Source: Mallotus nudiflorus (taxonomy: Eukaryota > Streptophyta > Magnoliopsida > Malpighiales > Euphorbiaceae). From it: 64,000 bases of DNA. Where the stretch lies: the NCBI GenBank assembly GCA_947683625.1, contig CANTUR010000417.1, positions 372,001 to 436,000 of the forward strand, written 5' to 3'. The notes under the pieces are model-generated. The model was not told where the DNA came from. It did no database searches and was given only the letters and a program-made list of their open reading frames with translations. How positions within the stretch are numbered: position 1 is the stretch's first letter; every line of letters starts with the position of its first letter. The position numbers and the translations under genes were made by a program. Positions 25,862-36,960 of the stretch are shown in pieces.

Positions 25862-27231
25862 TGTTGACCATTTGCATGATCAAACTCTTAATTTTGGACT
25901 TTGACAAAAAAATTTTATACTAATAATTTCAATTAAGTGTGTAGGGAATTATATACCAAACATATACCAAGCATACACACTTTTGGATGAATAGTGACTT
26001 TTCGGGCTGATTGAACCTCTGAAATTGAAGAAGACTTTTGACATATTAGAGCTCTTAAATGAGAAAATAAGATTCTTCACTTTTGAATTAGACATCTTAA
26101 TATTTCTAGATTGAGATTTTTTTTCAAAATCCAAGTTCATTTGGGTATGAAAATCTTCAGTCGAAGTCAGCATATGCAGCTTGCATTTTAGTTTGCATAA
26201 CTCTTGGTATTATAGAAATATCTTAAGCTATAGATGTCCAATTGAGGTGATTTAAAGTTTAATGGAAATATAAGACAATTATCTATAACTTTTATGAAGA
26301 ACTTTTTTATTGAATCGATCATCTTCAATCCTGTTCATGAGCATCTTTCAAAGTGGTCATGAGCTATTCGTTAATTGAGCATTTGGAGCACGTTTTCACC
26401 AAAATATGGCAGAACCTCTCATGAGCGCTCCTCATGAGCTGATTGATCATGACCTGCTCACAATCAAACCACTGATAGCATTCCAATAGGAATTTTTGAA
26501 TGCAACGGATATATTTTCACCCCTCACAAGTACTGTTCACTCATAAGCCACTCGTGAGCATCCTTTGAGCTGCCAAAAGTCCAAGAATTGATTCAAAATC
26601 AATTCTAAACATTGGAGACATGATTGATACATCCAAAAACTACATTTTAAAGTATTTTTCTATATAAACACAACTTAGAATTCAATTGAAAGGTTAAGAA
26701 AATTTTTTTATCATTCATCATTTTCTTAAACATTCAATTATGCTCTTAAACTTTCCTTTAAACAATTCTTTGTGTATAACTCTTGTGAGAGTTAATGAGT
26801 GATTAGAATAGACATTCTTATTCTTTTATTTTTTGGGTTTAGAAAATGGGAAGTGAGATTCTATTCTAAAGGAATTCGTTTAAGTGTTTAGCCATTAAAA
26901 CACTTGGAAAATTGGTTTTAGTGTGAGCCTTGAAAACACTTGTAAATCGGTTTTTGAGTGAGCCTTGAAAACTCAAGTTGTAAGGTTGTAAGAGTGAGCC
27001 ATAGAAATCTTGTGTATTCTCAATCTTGTGAATAAGATTATGGGTGATTAAAAAATCCTAACTTGGGGATAAGTTAGGTGGAGACGTAGGATCATTGTTG
27101 CATCTGAACTCCTTAAATATTTGTGTTCTCCATTCTTCCTTCTCAACTCTTACTTAATTCTTGCAAAGAATTCCTTTAATTTCCTATTTTTGTTTGATAG
27201 TCCTATTCCACCTCCCTCTAGGACTCTTTCA
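25862..27231 (+). mobile_element. Copia-like solo LTR (about 1.37 kb) in the integrase
   Basis: It runs from TGTTGACC to CTCTTTCA (TG...CA). The 3' part has the layout seen in SIRE-type copia LTRs: a run of GTGAGCC...GAAAAC repeats, a GGTGGAGACGTAGG block, and a CCTATTCCACCTCCCTCTAGG tail. Flanks TAGTT and GGGTT match at 3 of 5 bases, so the target duplication is degraded or the borders are off by a few bases. About eight integrase codons seem lost at the junction. No internal domains are present. Confidence 0.68.
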
Positions 27232-28041
27232 GGGTTACTTTTGGCTTACCATAGAGACAAATTATGTTAAGTTCATAAAGAAGTGCCATAACTACCAAAC
27301 TTATAGGGACGTCAGTCATCTACCATCCATGTAACTTCAAGGTATGACTTCTCCTTAGCAATTTATAGTCTAAGAAATTAATATTATAGGGGAGATAAGG
27401 CTGAGAGCATCAAATGGTCATCGATACATTATGGTGGTAAATGATTATTTCTTTAAATAGGTCAAAGTCAAATATTATGCCATTGTAGGCTTGAAACAAA
27501 TGGCAAGGTTCATTAAGAAGAACGTAATTTACAAATATGGACTGCCTCATCATATTATCACTAATAATGGGGTTCATTTTTCAGGAAGAGATAGCTATAT
27601 TACTAAAAGAATATAAAATTAAATGCCACATGTCATCTTTGTGCAGGACGCAAGTGAATAGGGCAGTGGAAGCTGTAAATGAAAATGTAAAGAACATCCT
27701 TACTAAAATGATAGAGAATTACTAGGATTTGGGTGGATTATCTATAATTTGCATTGTGGAGATATAGAACCACTACTAGGACATCGACTGGGGTCACTCC
27801 ATATTCTTTGGTGTATGGGTGTGAAGCTGTATTGTCAGTAGAGGTTTAGATTTGATCATTATGGGTTCTTTTAGAATCTAAAATTCCTAAGTACTAATGG
27901 GTAGAAAGCCAATTGACGTAGTTGATGTTATTCGAAGGGAAGAGAATGAAGTTTTATATCACTCTTAGTTGTATTAGAAAAGAATGACTTGGGCCTATAA
28001 AAAGAAAATTGTAACATCCCGTATTTTTTTTAAATATTTTT

Positions 28042-28065
28042 ACACTGTACCGGGATATACAGTGT
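28042..28065. repeat. LTR-end hairpin ACACTGTA/TACAGTGT
   Basis: A perfect 8-bp stem with an 8-base loop containing CCGGGATA lies 32 bp inside the TG end. The same hairpin is at about 18677-18700 in solo LTR 1. Confidence 0.7.
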
Positions 28066-28153
28066 TAATAATTTTTCTATATATACTATGATATTTTTAC
28101 GAGTTGATGTGTATTTAAAATCTATTTTAATTATTGTGTATTATTTATAGTGC

Positions 28154-28205
28154 TTTACGTAAAATTTTCCCGGGACTTGCATTTTCGGGGAAATTTTTAC
28201 GTAAA
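28154..28205. repeat. Long imperfect inverted repeat near the start of solo LTR 2
   Basis: A TTTACGTAAAATTTTCCC arm pairs with CGGGGAAATTTTTACGTAAA across a short spacer (about 17 of 20 positions). The counterpart is at about 18542-18593. Confidence 0.65.
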
Positions 28206-30444
28206 TATTTTATTATTAATTATTGTAAATATATTTACGGACTTGCATGAACTCATACGTATTTTTAAAATACTAAATAAAGCCTATGTGTACTTATTTA
28301 TTTAATTAGGGTTTAATTAATATTACCCTAATATTTTATTAATTGTTTATTTATTTTATTATTATTTAATTATTTTTAATTAATATTAAATTTTAAAATA
28401 TTAAATATTAAGTGTGTGGTGTATATTTAATGTGTGTACTTTAATATTATTTTAATATATAGTATAAAGTATATACATATTATACATTAAAAATCAAACT
28501 TTTGAAAAAATTACCATTTTGCCCCCGTGTGCATCTTCTTCCCCGATCACCTTCCCCATCGCCGTCCGTCATCTGTCACGCCGTTCCCTTGCTGTTGGTG
28601 TGCCGTCCGGTGTGCCACCACCTTCCCCAGCCTCTTTCGCTGCTTGTAGCAGCTGATTCCGGCGCCTGGAAGCCATTTTTAGCCGGAGAAGCCGAAAGTC
28701 GAGCCACCATCGATCACGATGATTTCGGCCACCATTTTCTACACCGCCAGTCTCTTTCTTCTCCTTGAGCTCCAGTGAGTATGATTCTAGCTTTGGTTTG
28801 AGCTGAAATGGTCTTGATTTGCTTAGGTTTCGAATTTTCAATTTCGGCCATATTAGGGTTTTTGATTTTTTTGAGCTTTGAATTGATTGATTTATGAAAA
28901 ATTCCTTCACAAATGTTGATCCTAGTAGCTTAATACACATGTATGAATTTTTTTGGAATTTTTAGAGATTATTTTGATTTTTGGGTATTTTTGAATATTT
29001 TAATATTATTTTCTAATTTTCGGAAATTAATTATTTAAATTATGAAATTATGTTTTATGATAAATATAGGTGTTAAAATGAATTATAGGAATTTATTTGG
29101 AATTTTTATGAATTTCTAAGTATTTATTTTGAATTATTTAAGTTTATGTATTTTTGGAAAATTAAGGTTAAATGTGTTTTTAATTGAATTTAATTGGTTA
29201 ATTGAGTTTAATTATTAATATTATTGATAAATATGTTGAGAAAATTAATTTTGGATAATTATACTATTTTTGGTGAATTTTTGAAGTAATTATAGCATAT
29301 TTATATATATAGGGGTATTTTGGTAATTTTACACAAAATTGGCTAAAAATGTAATTTAATTGGTTTTAATAGTTATTTAAGGTATAAAAATGATTTCTAC
29401 AAATTATTTAGTATTTTTAACTAATTAGAACTATTTTTCGTGAATTATTTTCAATTATATATATATATAATATACGATTTTACTAATAAAATGAGTTTTT
29501 ATCGGTTTTTATTGTGTTTAAAGGTTAATTATGTAATTTTTACCTATAAAATGAATTTCTATGTTATAAGGGTATTTTTGGTATTTTTATAATTGTTCTG
29601 TGAATTGTGGATCCCGATCAGTAGACTGTAGTTTGGAGTTCGACCGAAGGGTTGTGAATGTAATTTTGCGTTTATTTTTGAAGTGTGTTTCTTTGCAGGG
29701 TCGGCTCTACTCTTTGAGTAGAGAGATGTCCGTTTTATAGGGGAGGTTCTGTCGAATTTTTGATAGAATTCTCGTAAAACGTGATATCCGGTCGAACCCT
29801 AATTTCGATTCTGTGTTTAATATTCTAGATCGAATTCTAGGATTTCTGTTAGGGTTATTCTGATGTCTGTTATTATTGTTTGTTTAGTTGCGTCGAGACC
29901 GAGGGCTAGTGGACCAGGCCCGTCGGACCCATCTCGTGAAGCGCACTAAGTGTGAGTTGCTATTTTATATATATGCTTAGGGTGAATGATTTAGAAATAT
30001 ACGTTTTATTTTGATTAAAATGCATAAATAATGTGATTTGTATTTAAGTATATTTTTGGTTTATTTTTGGTATATATTAAATTATATGCATGTTTTGTTA
30101 ATAAATTATATTTAAAATGTTTTTTTAAATATATTTCTAGCTTAATTTATAATTTGATTGGATTCATTTGACGTATATATACTCGAAATATACCTGGTTT
30201 ACTTTTAGTATATTTCCAGTATATATATATGGTTTATATTGTTATTTTATTTAAATTCATGCATCATTTATTTGTGAATGGATTTTTTACATTTATTAAT
30301 GAAGGATATCAATAGAACGTGCTACCTAGTGGGCAGCACTAGGACCGAGTACGTACCGGTACGCTTATAGCAAATAGGTTATATTACTAACCATTTGTGG
30401 ATATTGATTGGTTATGATTATTTGATGTGTGAGATGTGATGTGG

Positions 30445-30545
30445 GTGTGATTGCTGGAGCTCGATTGACCAAGTGTCTCGGGGCCAATCACACTGGCAGT
30501 TAGACTGCTGGAGCTCGGTTGACTTAGTGTCTCGGGGCCAGTCTA
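30445..30545. repeat. Two tandem stem-loops with a shared loop in solo LTR 2
   Basis: GTGTGATT/AATCACAC (30445-30493) and TAGACT/AGTCTA (30501-30545) enclose near-identical loops. This is the counterpart of 16344-16447. Confidence 0.65.
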
Positions 30546-31799
30546 CCGTCTAAATGGAATAAGTGGATATATTTAGAATAAGTGAGCCTGTATGGCTAGA
30601 GTGTTGTCTAACACTGTTTTTGAGGTTGCGATATCATAGGGTTCTATTTGATCCTTCATAAACGATGATTTTCAATAAAATATATATAAATGATTTTACA
30701 GCATTTGTGTGTATTTGCCTGTATATATACATATTATATATATACTATTGACTGTATGCATTGTCATTTAGCATGCATGTATATATATTATAGTAATTCA
30801 CTCAATGAGGTCTGACTCCCCTCCGTTGATAATTTTTCAGGAGAGTCAACATCTTCAGACCTCAGTAGCAGGCCCATACGCCGGATTTCTTCCGCCCCGG
30901 CTTCTTTATGTAAACTGTTTCTTTGATTCTTGAGCTTTATTTTATCTAGACACTGCAGTAGTCATTAAATATTTATGTGAGAGATTGTATTATACTTGAA
31001 CTGGATTTGTATTAAAAGATTTATATATGGGAGATGGATATTATTTTGGATATTTACGATATTTATTTCCGTTGCATTATATATTTTTATTATTATCGCA
31101 TGTTTTATTTTATTTTTAGGCTTGCTACGAGTTCCGAATTCGAAAGAATTCCCATTCCCTAGCGCCGGTCATGGCCCCTGTTTTGGGTCGTGACAAAAAT
31201 CAAGCTAGGAAAGATCAAAGAGGGTGATTTAGTGTTGACACTCATTAAGCCAATCATGACTAACTCGCCGGGTAAGTTCAAGGAAAACTGGGAAGGTCTA
31301 TATATAGTGAAGAAGTTGTTCTCTAAGGGTGTTGCTGCTTTATCTAACTTGGAAGTGAATGAGTTCAAAGAGCCCATCAACCTAGACAAACTCAATAAGT
31401 ACTTTATGTAAAAGCCTCACTAAAGAGAAAACCTCAAAAAAAGGTTATCTAGGCAAAAATTAGAGACAAAAAATTAAATTAAAATTAAAATTCCTGCTGG
31501 ATTGAAAACCTTGAAAGAGGCGGTCCAGGCAAAAATTAAGGGCGTGTAAAAGGGAGAAAGAGAGAAACAATGGTTAGTTGGAAAATTTGCAAGGGCAAGC
31601 TAACTAACGATATGAGATATGGTAGAAGTAAAATGTATATGCATATTATGCTTAAATTAAATGAAATAGATTGCCTCAATTACTATTAAACGTTGCGTTA
31701 AGTGTCTATTACAAACTGTTTATCTAAAAAGGAAATTCTACCTAACAAAAGGGAAACGATGACTTAATTCATAAACTAATTTTGCTTCCTTTTCTTTTG

Positions 31800-33005
31800 T
31801 TGAATTCCCTAAGCACTCGACATTTGGAACTCTCTTATCCTTTTATTTCTAATGAACTCATCTTTTTCTGTCTATTGTAATTGGATCCACGCCTTGTACT
31901 GATCATCGATGGTCAGATCTCCATTGCGATTGATGTTCCTCCAGATGATTCTATGAGGCCAAATAGCCTCCAAATTATCTAGGAAATTTTGAGAGAGTCT
32001 TGGTTTGAATTCATGCACCAACTCCACAATCAGCTATTTTTGTTCATACTGATGATAGAGATGGACAGGGTTGTAGAAAGTAGAAAAATGGAGGCCAATA
32101 ATGGGTATAAGATCGAATGGTTATGTACTATAATCTACACCATGGGCACATCCATCGGATCAAAGTATCAAGGAATGTCAATAGCCAGCTTTGAATATCT
32201 TCTAATATGGGATGTATCCTTCTGTTTCGGCAATGCTTGACTTTGTAGTGTGTAATATCTCGGGAAGGCTCAAACAATCCTAATTTCTCATGAAACCACA
32301 TCTATAAAAGTAAAGATAAGTAAAAATGCTGAAAAAGTGGAAGACAAGAATAAGAGAATAAGAAATTTACCTCCAACAAGAGTGGACTTCTAAAGAATCT
32401 CTTGGTTACTGTGAAATTTTCTAACCTGATGATAATTTCTGCTAAGATAGGGGAAAAGGTTTAAGCCTGGCTTCCACTTAATCCAAGATAAGGAGGACTT
32501 TTGAATCATAATTTCTAGAAGAGGAAATTAGTAAGAATTGAGTATATAGGCAAAAAGTCAACATTCATGGCCAACAGACCTCCTTCTTATTTATGGTTAT
32601 AATGAGCTTAAGAAAAGACTCTACCAGTACTTCAATACCAATGCCAAAGATGTGATGAAAGGAAGACTGGGGTGAAAGATTGAATAACCTAGCCATTTGA
32701 TATTGAATGAAGTGCAAGTCTGGGGTTCTAACCTAAGGGATAGAAATTTGACAAGTGGAATCTATGTGACAGCCTAGAATAACTTCAAATTCCTCTAGCA
32801 TGGAGCATAGTTCTACTGTATTAATCTAGAAGACATATTTTTTAAGATCCTAGAATTGAGTTACAACATGAAGGAAAGGAAAATTGATTCTCCTATCATG
32901 CAAAGATCTGAAGATTGATAAATGGAATGGCTTCAATTTTACTAAGGATTCCCTACCTAAGCTTATTGGGATTGGTTAAAGTTGTTTGAGGCTTCTCTTA
33001 GTCAT
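31800..33005 (-). pseudogene. Antisense cargo gene 1 of the Tat element: DUF7745-like remnant
   Basis: On the minus strand from ATG 33003-33005, one frame reads MTKRSLKQL, then FRSLHDRRINFPFLHVVTQF, then NTVELCSMLEEFEVILGCHI, with a few stops (for example TAA and TAG). Further down come VHLYHQYEQ, LVHEFKPRLSQNFLDNLEAI, WRNINRNGDLTIDDQYKAWI and EKDEFIRNKRI. The pattern of a '.PT.EEF..ILG' block followed far downstream by W....R......Y..WI resembles the plant DUF7745 family, which is often found next to Tat-type elements. Function unknown. The resemblance is judged by eye, and the middle (about 32080-32450) is unclear. It lies between pol and the PMD gene, on the strand opposite to pol. Confidence 0.6.
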
Positions 33006-33109
33006 GTTGGGAGGATAAAATATTGTTTAGAGAGAGAAAATAGAGAGAGGTAATGTAGGTGTGCATTGGGGATTTTTATGGAAAGATTATGAATTTTAAT
33101 GGTTGTAAA

Positions 33110-33205
33110 GTAATGCTATAGAGGTGATGCCTCTGCATCTTGAGGCATTGTCATATCGCCTCTTCATAAAGAGGCAATGCCTCTATAAAGAGATAACGCA
33201 TCTGC
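33110..33205. repeat. GAGGC..GCCTC palindromic motif cluster between the cargo genes
   Basis: Several copies of a GAGGYRAYGCCTC-type word occur in tandem (GAGGTGATGCCTC, GAGGCAATGCCTC, AGAGGC/GCCTCT pairs). The same family appears in both LTRs and in the PMD intron. Confidence 0.75.
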
Positions 33206-33455
33206 AACAGTCACAGGGGAATGTTTCATGTACTATTGCAAAATGCATGATTTTAAATGCAAAATTCAGCTGTCAAATAAGAGAATTCCAACAATAATAA
33301 AATATTTTTTTTATGTGTAATTAAAATGAATTCAAACTTTGTACTGTCCTTTCAGTGCAATATAGGAAATTTTGAAATATCCAAACAAAGCAGAAGAACA
33401 ACAGTTCATGGGGATAAAAAATGGTCCTATTCTAAAAGACACCTATAACGATCTC

Positions 33456-33656
33456 CTATGCATCATCCCTCATCTCATCATCTCCCTGATCACCTCTGTC
33501 ATCTATAGGATCATTAACATAATTTTCTGTATCATCTCCACTACCATCTCTAATATGCTCCTCATCTTCAGCATGCTCCTTCTCTCTAACATGCTCATCC
33601 TCCTTGTTATCATCAACTTGAAGAGCAGTGAGCTGGCACTCGAGTGCAGTAATCAT
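33456..33656 (-). pseudogene. Acidic antisense reading frame, possible C-terminal exon of the PMD cargo gene
   Basis: A 66-residue minus-strand frame is dominated by Asp and Glu (DDNKEDEHVREKEHAEDEEH and onward). It lies downstream of the PMD remnant on the same strand. A disordered acidic tail would fit a PMD-type protein, but no splice junction connecting it was established. Confidence 0.35.
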
Positions 33657-34931
33657 GGCCTGACTAGCTTCATCTTAGTCCTATCAAGATACAATAGGAG
33701 GTAAGACATTATGAAAGTATGTATACATGTAGGAATAGGAAATGATCGATACCTTCCATTGTTATGTCATGTGCATCAAGAAGTCCCGATGGGCCTTAAT
33801 CACCCTGTACATGTTCTCTTTTTGGTCTCAAGAAATCTATATGATTAATTAATTGTTATAATTAACCTTGTGTTGAGTTAATCTAAAAAATAAAACTTTT
33901 GAAAGAAAAGGGAACTCACATGTGTAGAGGCCTTTAGAATAAACACCGGCTCTAAGCTTATGTCCAACATTAGGAACTGACAACATAGCTTACCTGAAGG
34001 TACCTAACATCGGGTCAGTAGGTTTGGAGAGGCAGCAAGCCTGCCAATTATCATTTGAGAGGGCTCTCTAGTAGAAGGCATACCGAAGGAGGTACCCTCA
34101 CTACTAGGCACGATACGTGGGCACTAAGGAGGTCTCTCTCATAAAGTAGGCTTAGGACAAGTAGATAGTGCCTTGGTCAGTGCCTAGGGAGGAGACTAAG
34201 TCAGGAAAATGATATTCATAGATGTGAATGTGAAATTATATGCTTAATAAAATGACATATTTACTTGAGATGTAAATCTAGGTAGAGGCACCCTCTGTAG
34301 GAGTTGAGTCTGTGCAAACTCTGCATATCGGGACTTCCTCCTCTTATGGTAATCCTTCATATCCTCCCCCTCCAAGGCTTGGTCAAGATTGTCTCCCTCC
34401 AATAGGTGTGCCCAGAAAATGGATCGAGGAGGAGAAAGAGGTGGTCGTCTTACCCGAGTGCCCCGATGCTAATTATGTATCCTCTCGCCAAGGTACCAAA
34501 CTCTACAGTCAGGTCCTTTGAGTAAGACCCTTCTCTTAGATAGCGAAATCAAACAAATCATGGCCTAGGTCCATCCAGCCTGAGAACCCCACAAGTTCGA
34601 ACATAACTGTGAAAGCACACTAGTGAGCACATGAATTTAATAAGATTATATAGTAGTGATGATATTTATGTTTGTAGGTTCCATACCTTTTCATGTGTCA
34701 AAGTGTTTAGTCACTCACAATGGATGTGTATGCATACAACAAGCCTTCTCCAAGCACAGTTAGGGCCCTACCTCATTATGGTGGGAAAGAGAGTGTGTAT
34801 AAATATGGGATATCCTGACAATTAGCTCTAGATTTAAGGCCTAATCTTACAAAAGAGAGAAAAATCATTAACAAATCATGATAGTGATGATCGAGATAAA
34901 CCCAATAAAATAAAGGGAAAAAAGAGAATAC

Positions 34932-36146
34932 CAAAATAGCATGCCAAAAATTATAGAATCGTCTAGCTTTATGCTCTTGTATAAGTAAGCCAGAGTATAG
35001 CTCCCTAAGTCATACAAAGCCACCAAATCGAGATCCCTCAAAGGCATCAGGAAGATTAGATTTATGAAGCTAACAATGTCCATAAAGAGGGTAGTGCCTA
35101 ATAGGTAAACTAAGAAGGCCCTCACTACCAAATCAATCTCATGGGGCATGGAAGCTGCCTCAACTCTAGTACGAGTATAGTAGCTCCCAATAAAATTTAA
35201 CTTTATAATGTACGTCCCCTTTATGTTCAAGACCATGCCTAGAAAACGCTCAATGTAAGTGAGATGGTCTAGAGATAACTGATGGAGACTCACATCGAGA
35301 GGGATAAAATCTCATGCACAAGCAATGGAGGTGACAGTGGTAAAGGAGACTAGCTCCAAATTGAACTCACAAAAAGGAAGATGGAATGTTCGAGTGGTGT
35401 CACACCATCTCTCCATTAGAGTGTAAAAAGGCTGATAGTCCATACGCCCTTGCTACGTTGGAAGTACAATGATGAAATCCAAAAATTCAGTGTCTTGGAT
35501 ACAAGTCTTGACCTCGTCTATAAGCTCATCATACTAGGCCAGTGCCCCGTTAAAATTCCCGGCATGCTTGAGAGTGTGGGCATCGAGCTACAAGATAAAA
35601 TAAGGAGTTAAATTATTAACTTATATGAATAAAGTGTGAAAACTTGCTAAATATTATTGAAGAGACAATCGCCCCTACATATAGAGGCAAATGCCCTATC
35701 GAAGAGGCGACGCCTCTTTATGTAGAGGCGATCACATTTCTGTTAGATAACCTCCATACAATGAGGTGAATGCCTCTTTAAAGAAGTGATCGCACCAACG
35801 GAGAGGCGATCGCCCCATTAAAGACGTGACACCTCTTTGTGTCTGTAATCTGACACTCAAGTTTTAAATATTTTAATTTTTTTCAAATAATAAAGTTTTC
35901 TCTCTCAGATAAAATGATAAATACACGTCAATAAATAATAACCTGATGTTATTTAATGCTTGTTGCAGGAAAAAACTAAATAAATCAAGAACTAACCTCT
36001 CCAATAGCCAATCCACAAATATGAGATTGCATGTCTGCTAGAAGAGGAATCTCATCCTTAATTTTAAGTCCGAAACTGAGTAGGGGATGTACCAGAGGGG
36101 GTACTAGGTCCCACTTTAGAAGATCTGGGGTCCGCGCGGCATCCAT
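34932..36146 (-). pseudogene. Antisense cargo gene 2 of the Tat element: plant mobile domain (PMD, MAIN-like) gene, decayed
   Basis: Exon 1 (36146-35997) encodes exactly 50 codons starting MDAARTPDLLKW and ends at donor GTTAGT. The intron (35996-35588) ends in TTGTAG. Exon 2 (35587-34932) continues in phase 0 with three stops. It carries PMD blocks: MERWCDTTRTFHLPFCEFNL, IPLDVSLHQLSLDHLTYIERFLG, and VRAFLVYLLGTTLF...YDLGSYTLAYLY. It closes with a GTATTC donor. PMD proteins (MAIN, MAIL1 in Arabidopsis) affect silencing and meristem maintenance, and PMD genes are known to be shared with transposons. Coding remnants may extend to about 34300. Being antisense to pol and inside the LTRs, it is a captured or element-borne gene. 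Confidence 0.82.
35660..35850. repeat. GAGGCG..CGCCTC palindrome array in the PMD intron
   Basis: At least five copies of a palindromic word of the type AGAGGCGAYCGCC / GAGGCGACGCCTCTTT are spaced 20-40 bp apart, inside the intron of the antisense PMD gene. Confidence 0.78.
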
Positions 36147-36609
36147 GATAAAAAAGTTTAAAAATAAAGTACAAAAATAAAAAAAGAAAAGAGAGAAGAG
36201 AGAATGGTGAAAGAATGGCAAAAAGAATAAGTTTTCTTTATATAGAATAAAAGAAAAGAGCGGGCTTTTAAGAGGATGGGCCCTTGAGAGAAAGAACTTT
36301 GAAAGAATGGGCTTTTGAAAAAGCTAGCTCTTGGAGAAGTGGGAACAGAAAAGGAAAAAAAAGGTCTTTATTATAAAAGAGTGGCTTTCTGGGAATTTTT
36401 TAAAAAAAAGGAGAATTTAAAAAAATTTAAATTAGGAGAATTTTCTTACTATTATTCTTTTTCGGGTGCATCCTAAAGTTGATTGCATAGAAGATAAAGG
36501 TTATCCTGTTAAAGTATTAATAAGTGACTGATCAAGTTTGAATTCTCGAGGATCAAAATCACGTTTCAAATTGAAGAATTTATTTTCTAATTTGATTGGC
36601 CAGTAATAA

Positions 36610-36655
36610 GGGGCAAACCATAGACACTTGGTTTAATCGGCCCATAGTCGAGGGC
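36610..36655 (+). repeat. Extra copy of the PPT/LTR-start motif
   Basis: AAGGGGCAAACCATAGACAC followed by a GGTTTAATCGGCCC block closely resembles the real junction at 37174-37215. A third relative lies inside the LTR at about 37217-37255. Confidence 0.6.
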
Positions 36656-36739
36656 GAGCTATGGATTTTCTCTTATCGAAGTGTCATAATTGAGGGACTA
36701 CCTCTTGGGTTTGTATACTTGAGGATGACAGTGTGAGTT

Positions 36740-36960
36740 TTCCATTTATGATGAGTGGTGTATCAGGCTTGATAGAGTTTTTAAGGATCACATTTCAGAT
36801 GAGTGAGCAATTAGGCTTAGTAAAATTCTTGAGAATCAAATTTTAGATGAGTGAGCAATCGGGCTTGATAGAGTTTTCGAGGATCATATTTCAGATAAGT
36901 GGGTAATCGGGCTTGATAGATTTCCCAAGGATCATAATTTAAATGTATTAATAAATGGCT
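36740..36960 (+). repeat. Tandem repeats upstream of the 3' LTR
   Basis: There are about four diverged units of roughly 55-60 bp. Each has GATGAGTGAGCAAT, then GGGCTTGATAGAGTTTT, then GAGGATCATATTTCAGAT-like blocks. Related single words (GAGGATCA, GTGGCTGATCAGG) extend to 36520 and 37050. Confidence 0.75.

Larger units (their letters stand above)
28010..31195 (+). mobile_element. Solo LTR 2 (3,186 bp, plus orientation) in the Tat integrase
   Basis: It is bounded by TGTAACATCCCG and GGGTCGTGACA with the perfect 5-bp duplication AAAAT (28005-28009 and 31196-31200). It is the inverted homologue of 15616-18735; in the first 300 bases the two differ at roughly one base in nine. Removing it rejoins the integrase C-terminal frame (YKKK...IKLGKIKEGDLVL). 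The short reading frames inside (for example 28502-28768) are not genes. Confidence 0.9.
25740..31411 (+). pseudogene. Integrase of the Tat element, interrupted by two solo LTRs
   Basis: The N-terminal zinc-finger region (MELVHEGVCRPYMNRI) stops at about 25861. It resumes at 27232 as GYFWLTIETNYVKFIKKCHNYQ after a copia-like LTR. The catalytic core follows (27400-27725: GHRYIMVVNDYF, KYGLPHHIITNNGVHF). At 28009 the second solo LTR enters. The C-terminal domain resumes at 31196 as KIKEGDLVLTLIKP...GKFKENWEGLYIV...LDKLNKYFM and stops at 31411. The first core aspartate aligns with the D of VVNDYF. In the second core motif the usual D is replaced by N (TNNG). Confidence 0.85.

Noticed and set aside
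28502..28768. 88-codon Pro/Ser/His-rich frame in solo LTR 2 and its opposite-strand shadow (28569-28940)
   Set aside because: It lies in the GC-richer part of an LTR; the other copy (about 18000-18230) does not keep the frame.
34312..34521. Plus-strand frame opposite the PMD cargo region
   Set aside because: More likely part of decayed antisense coding sequence; no plus-strand family match.
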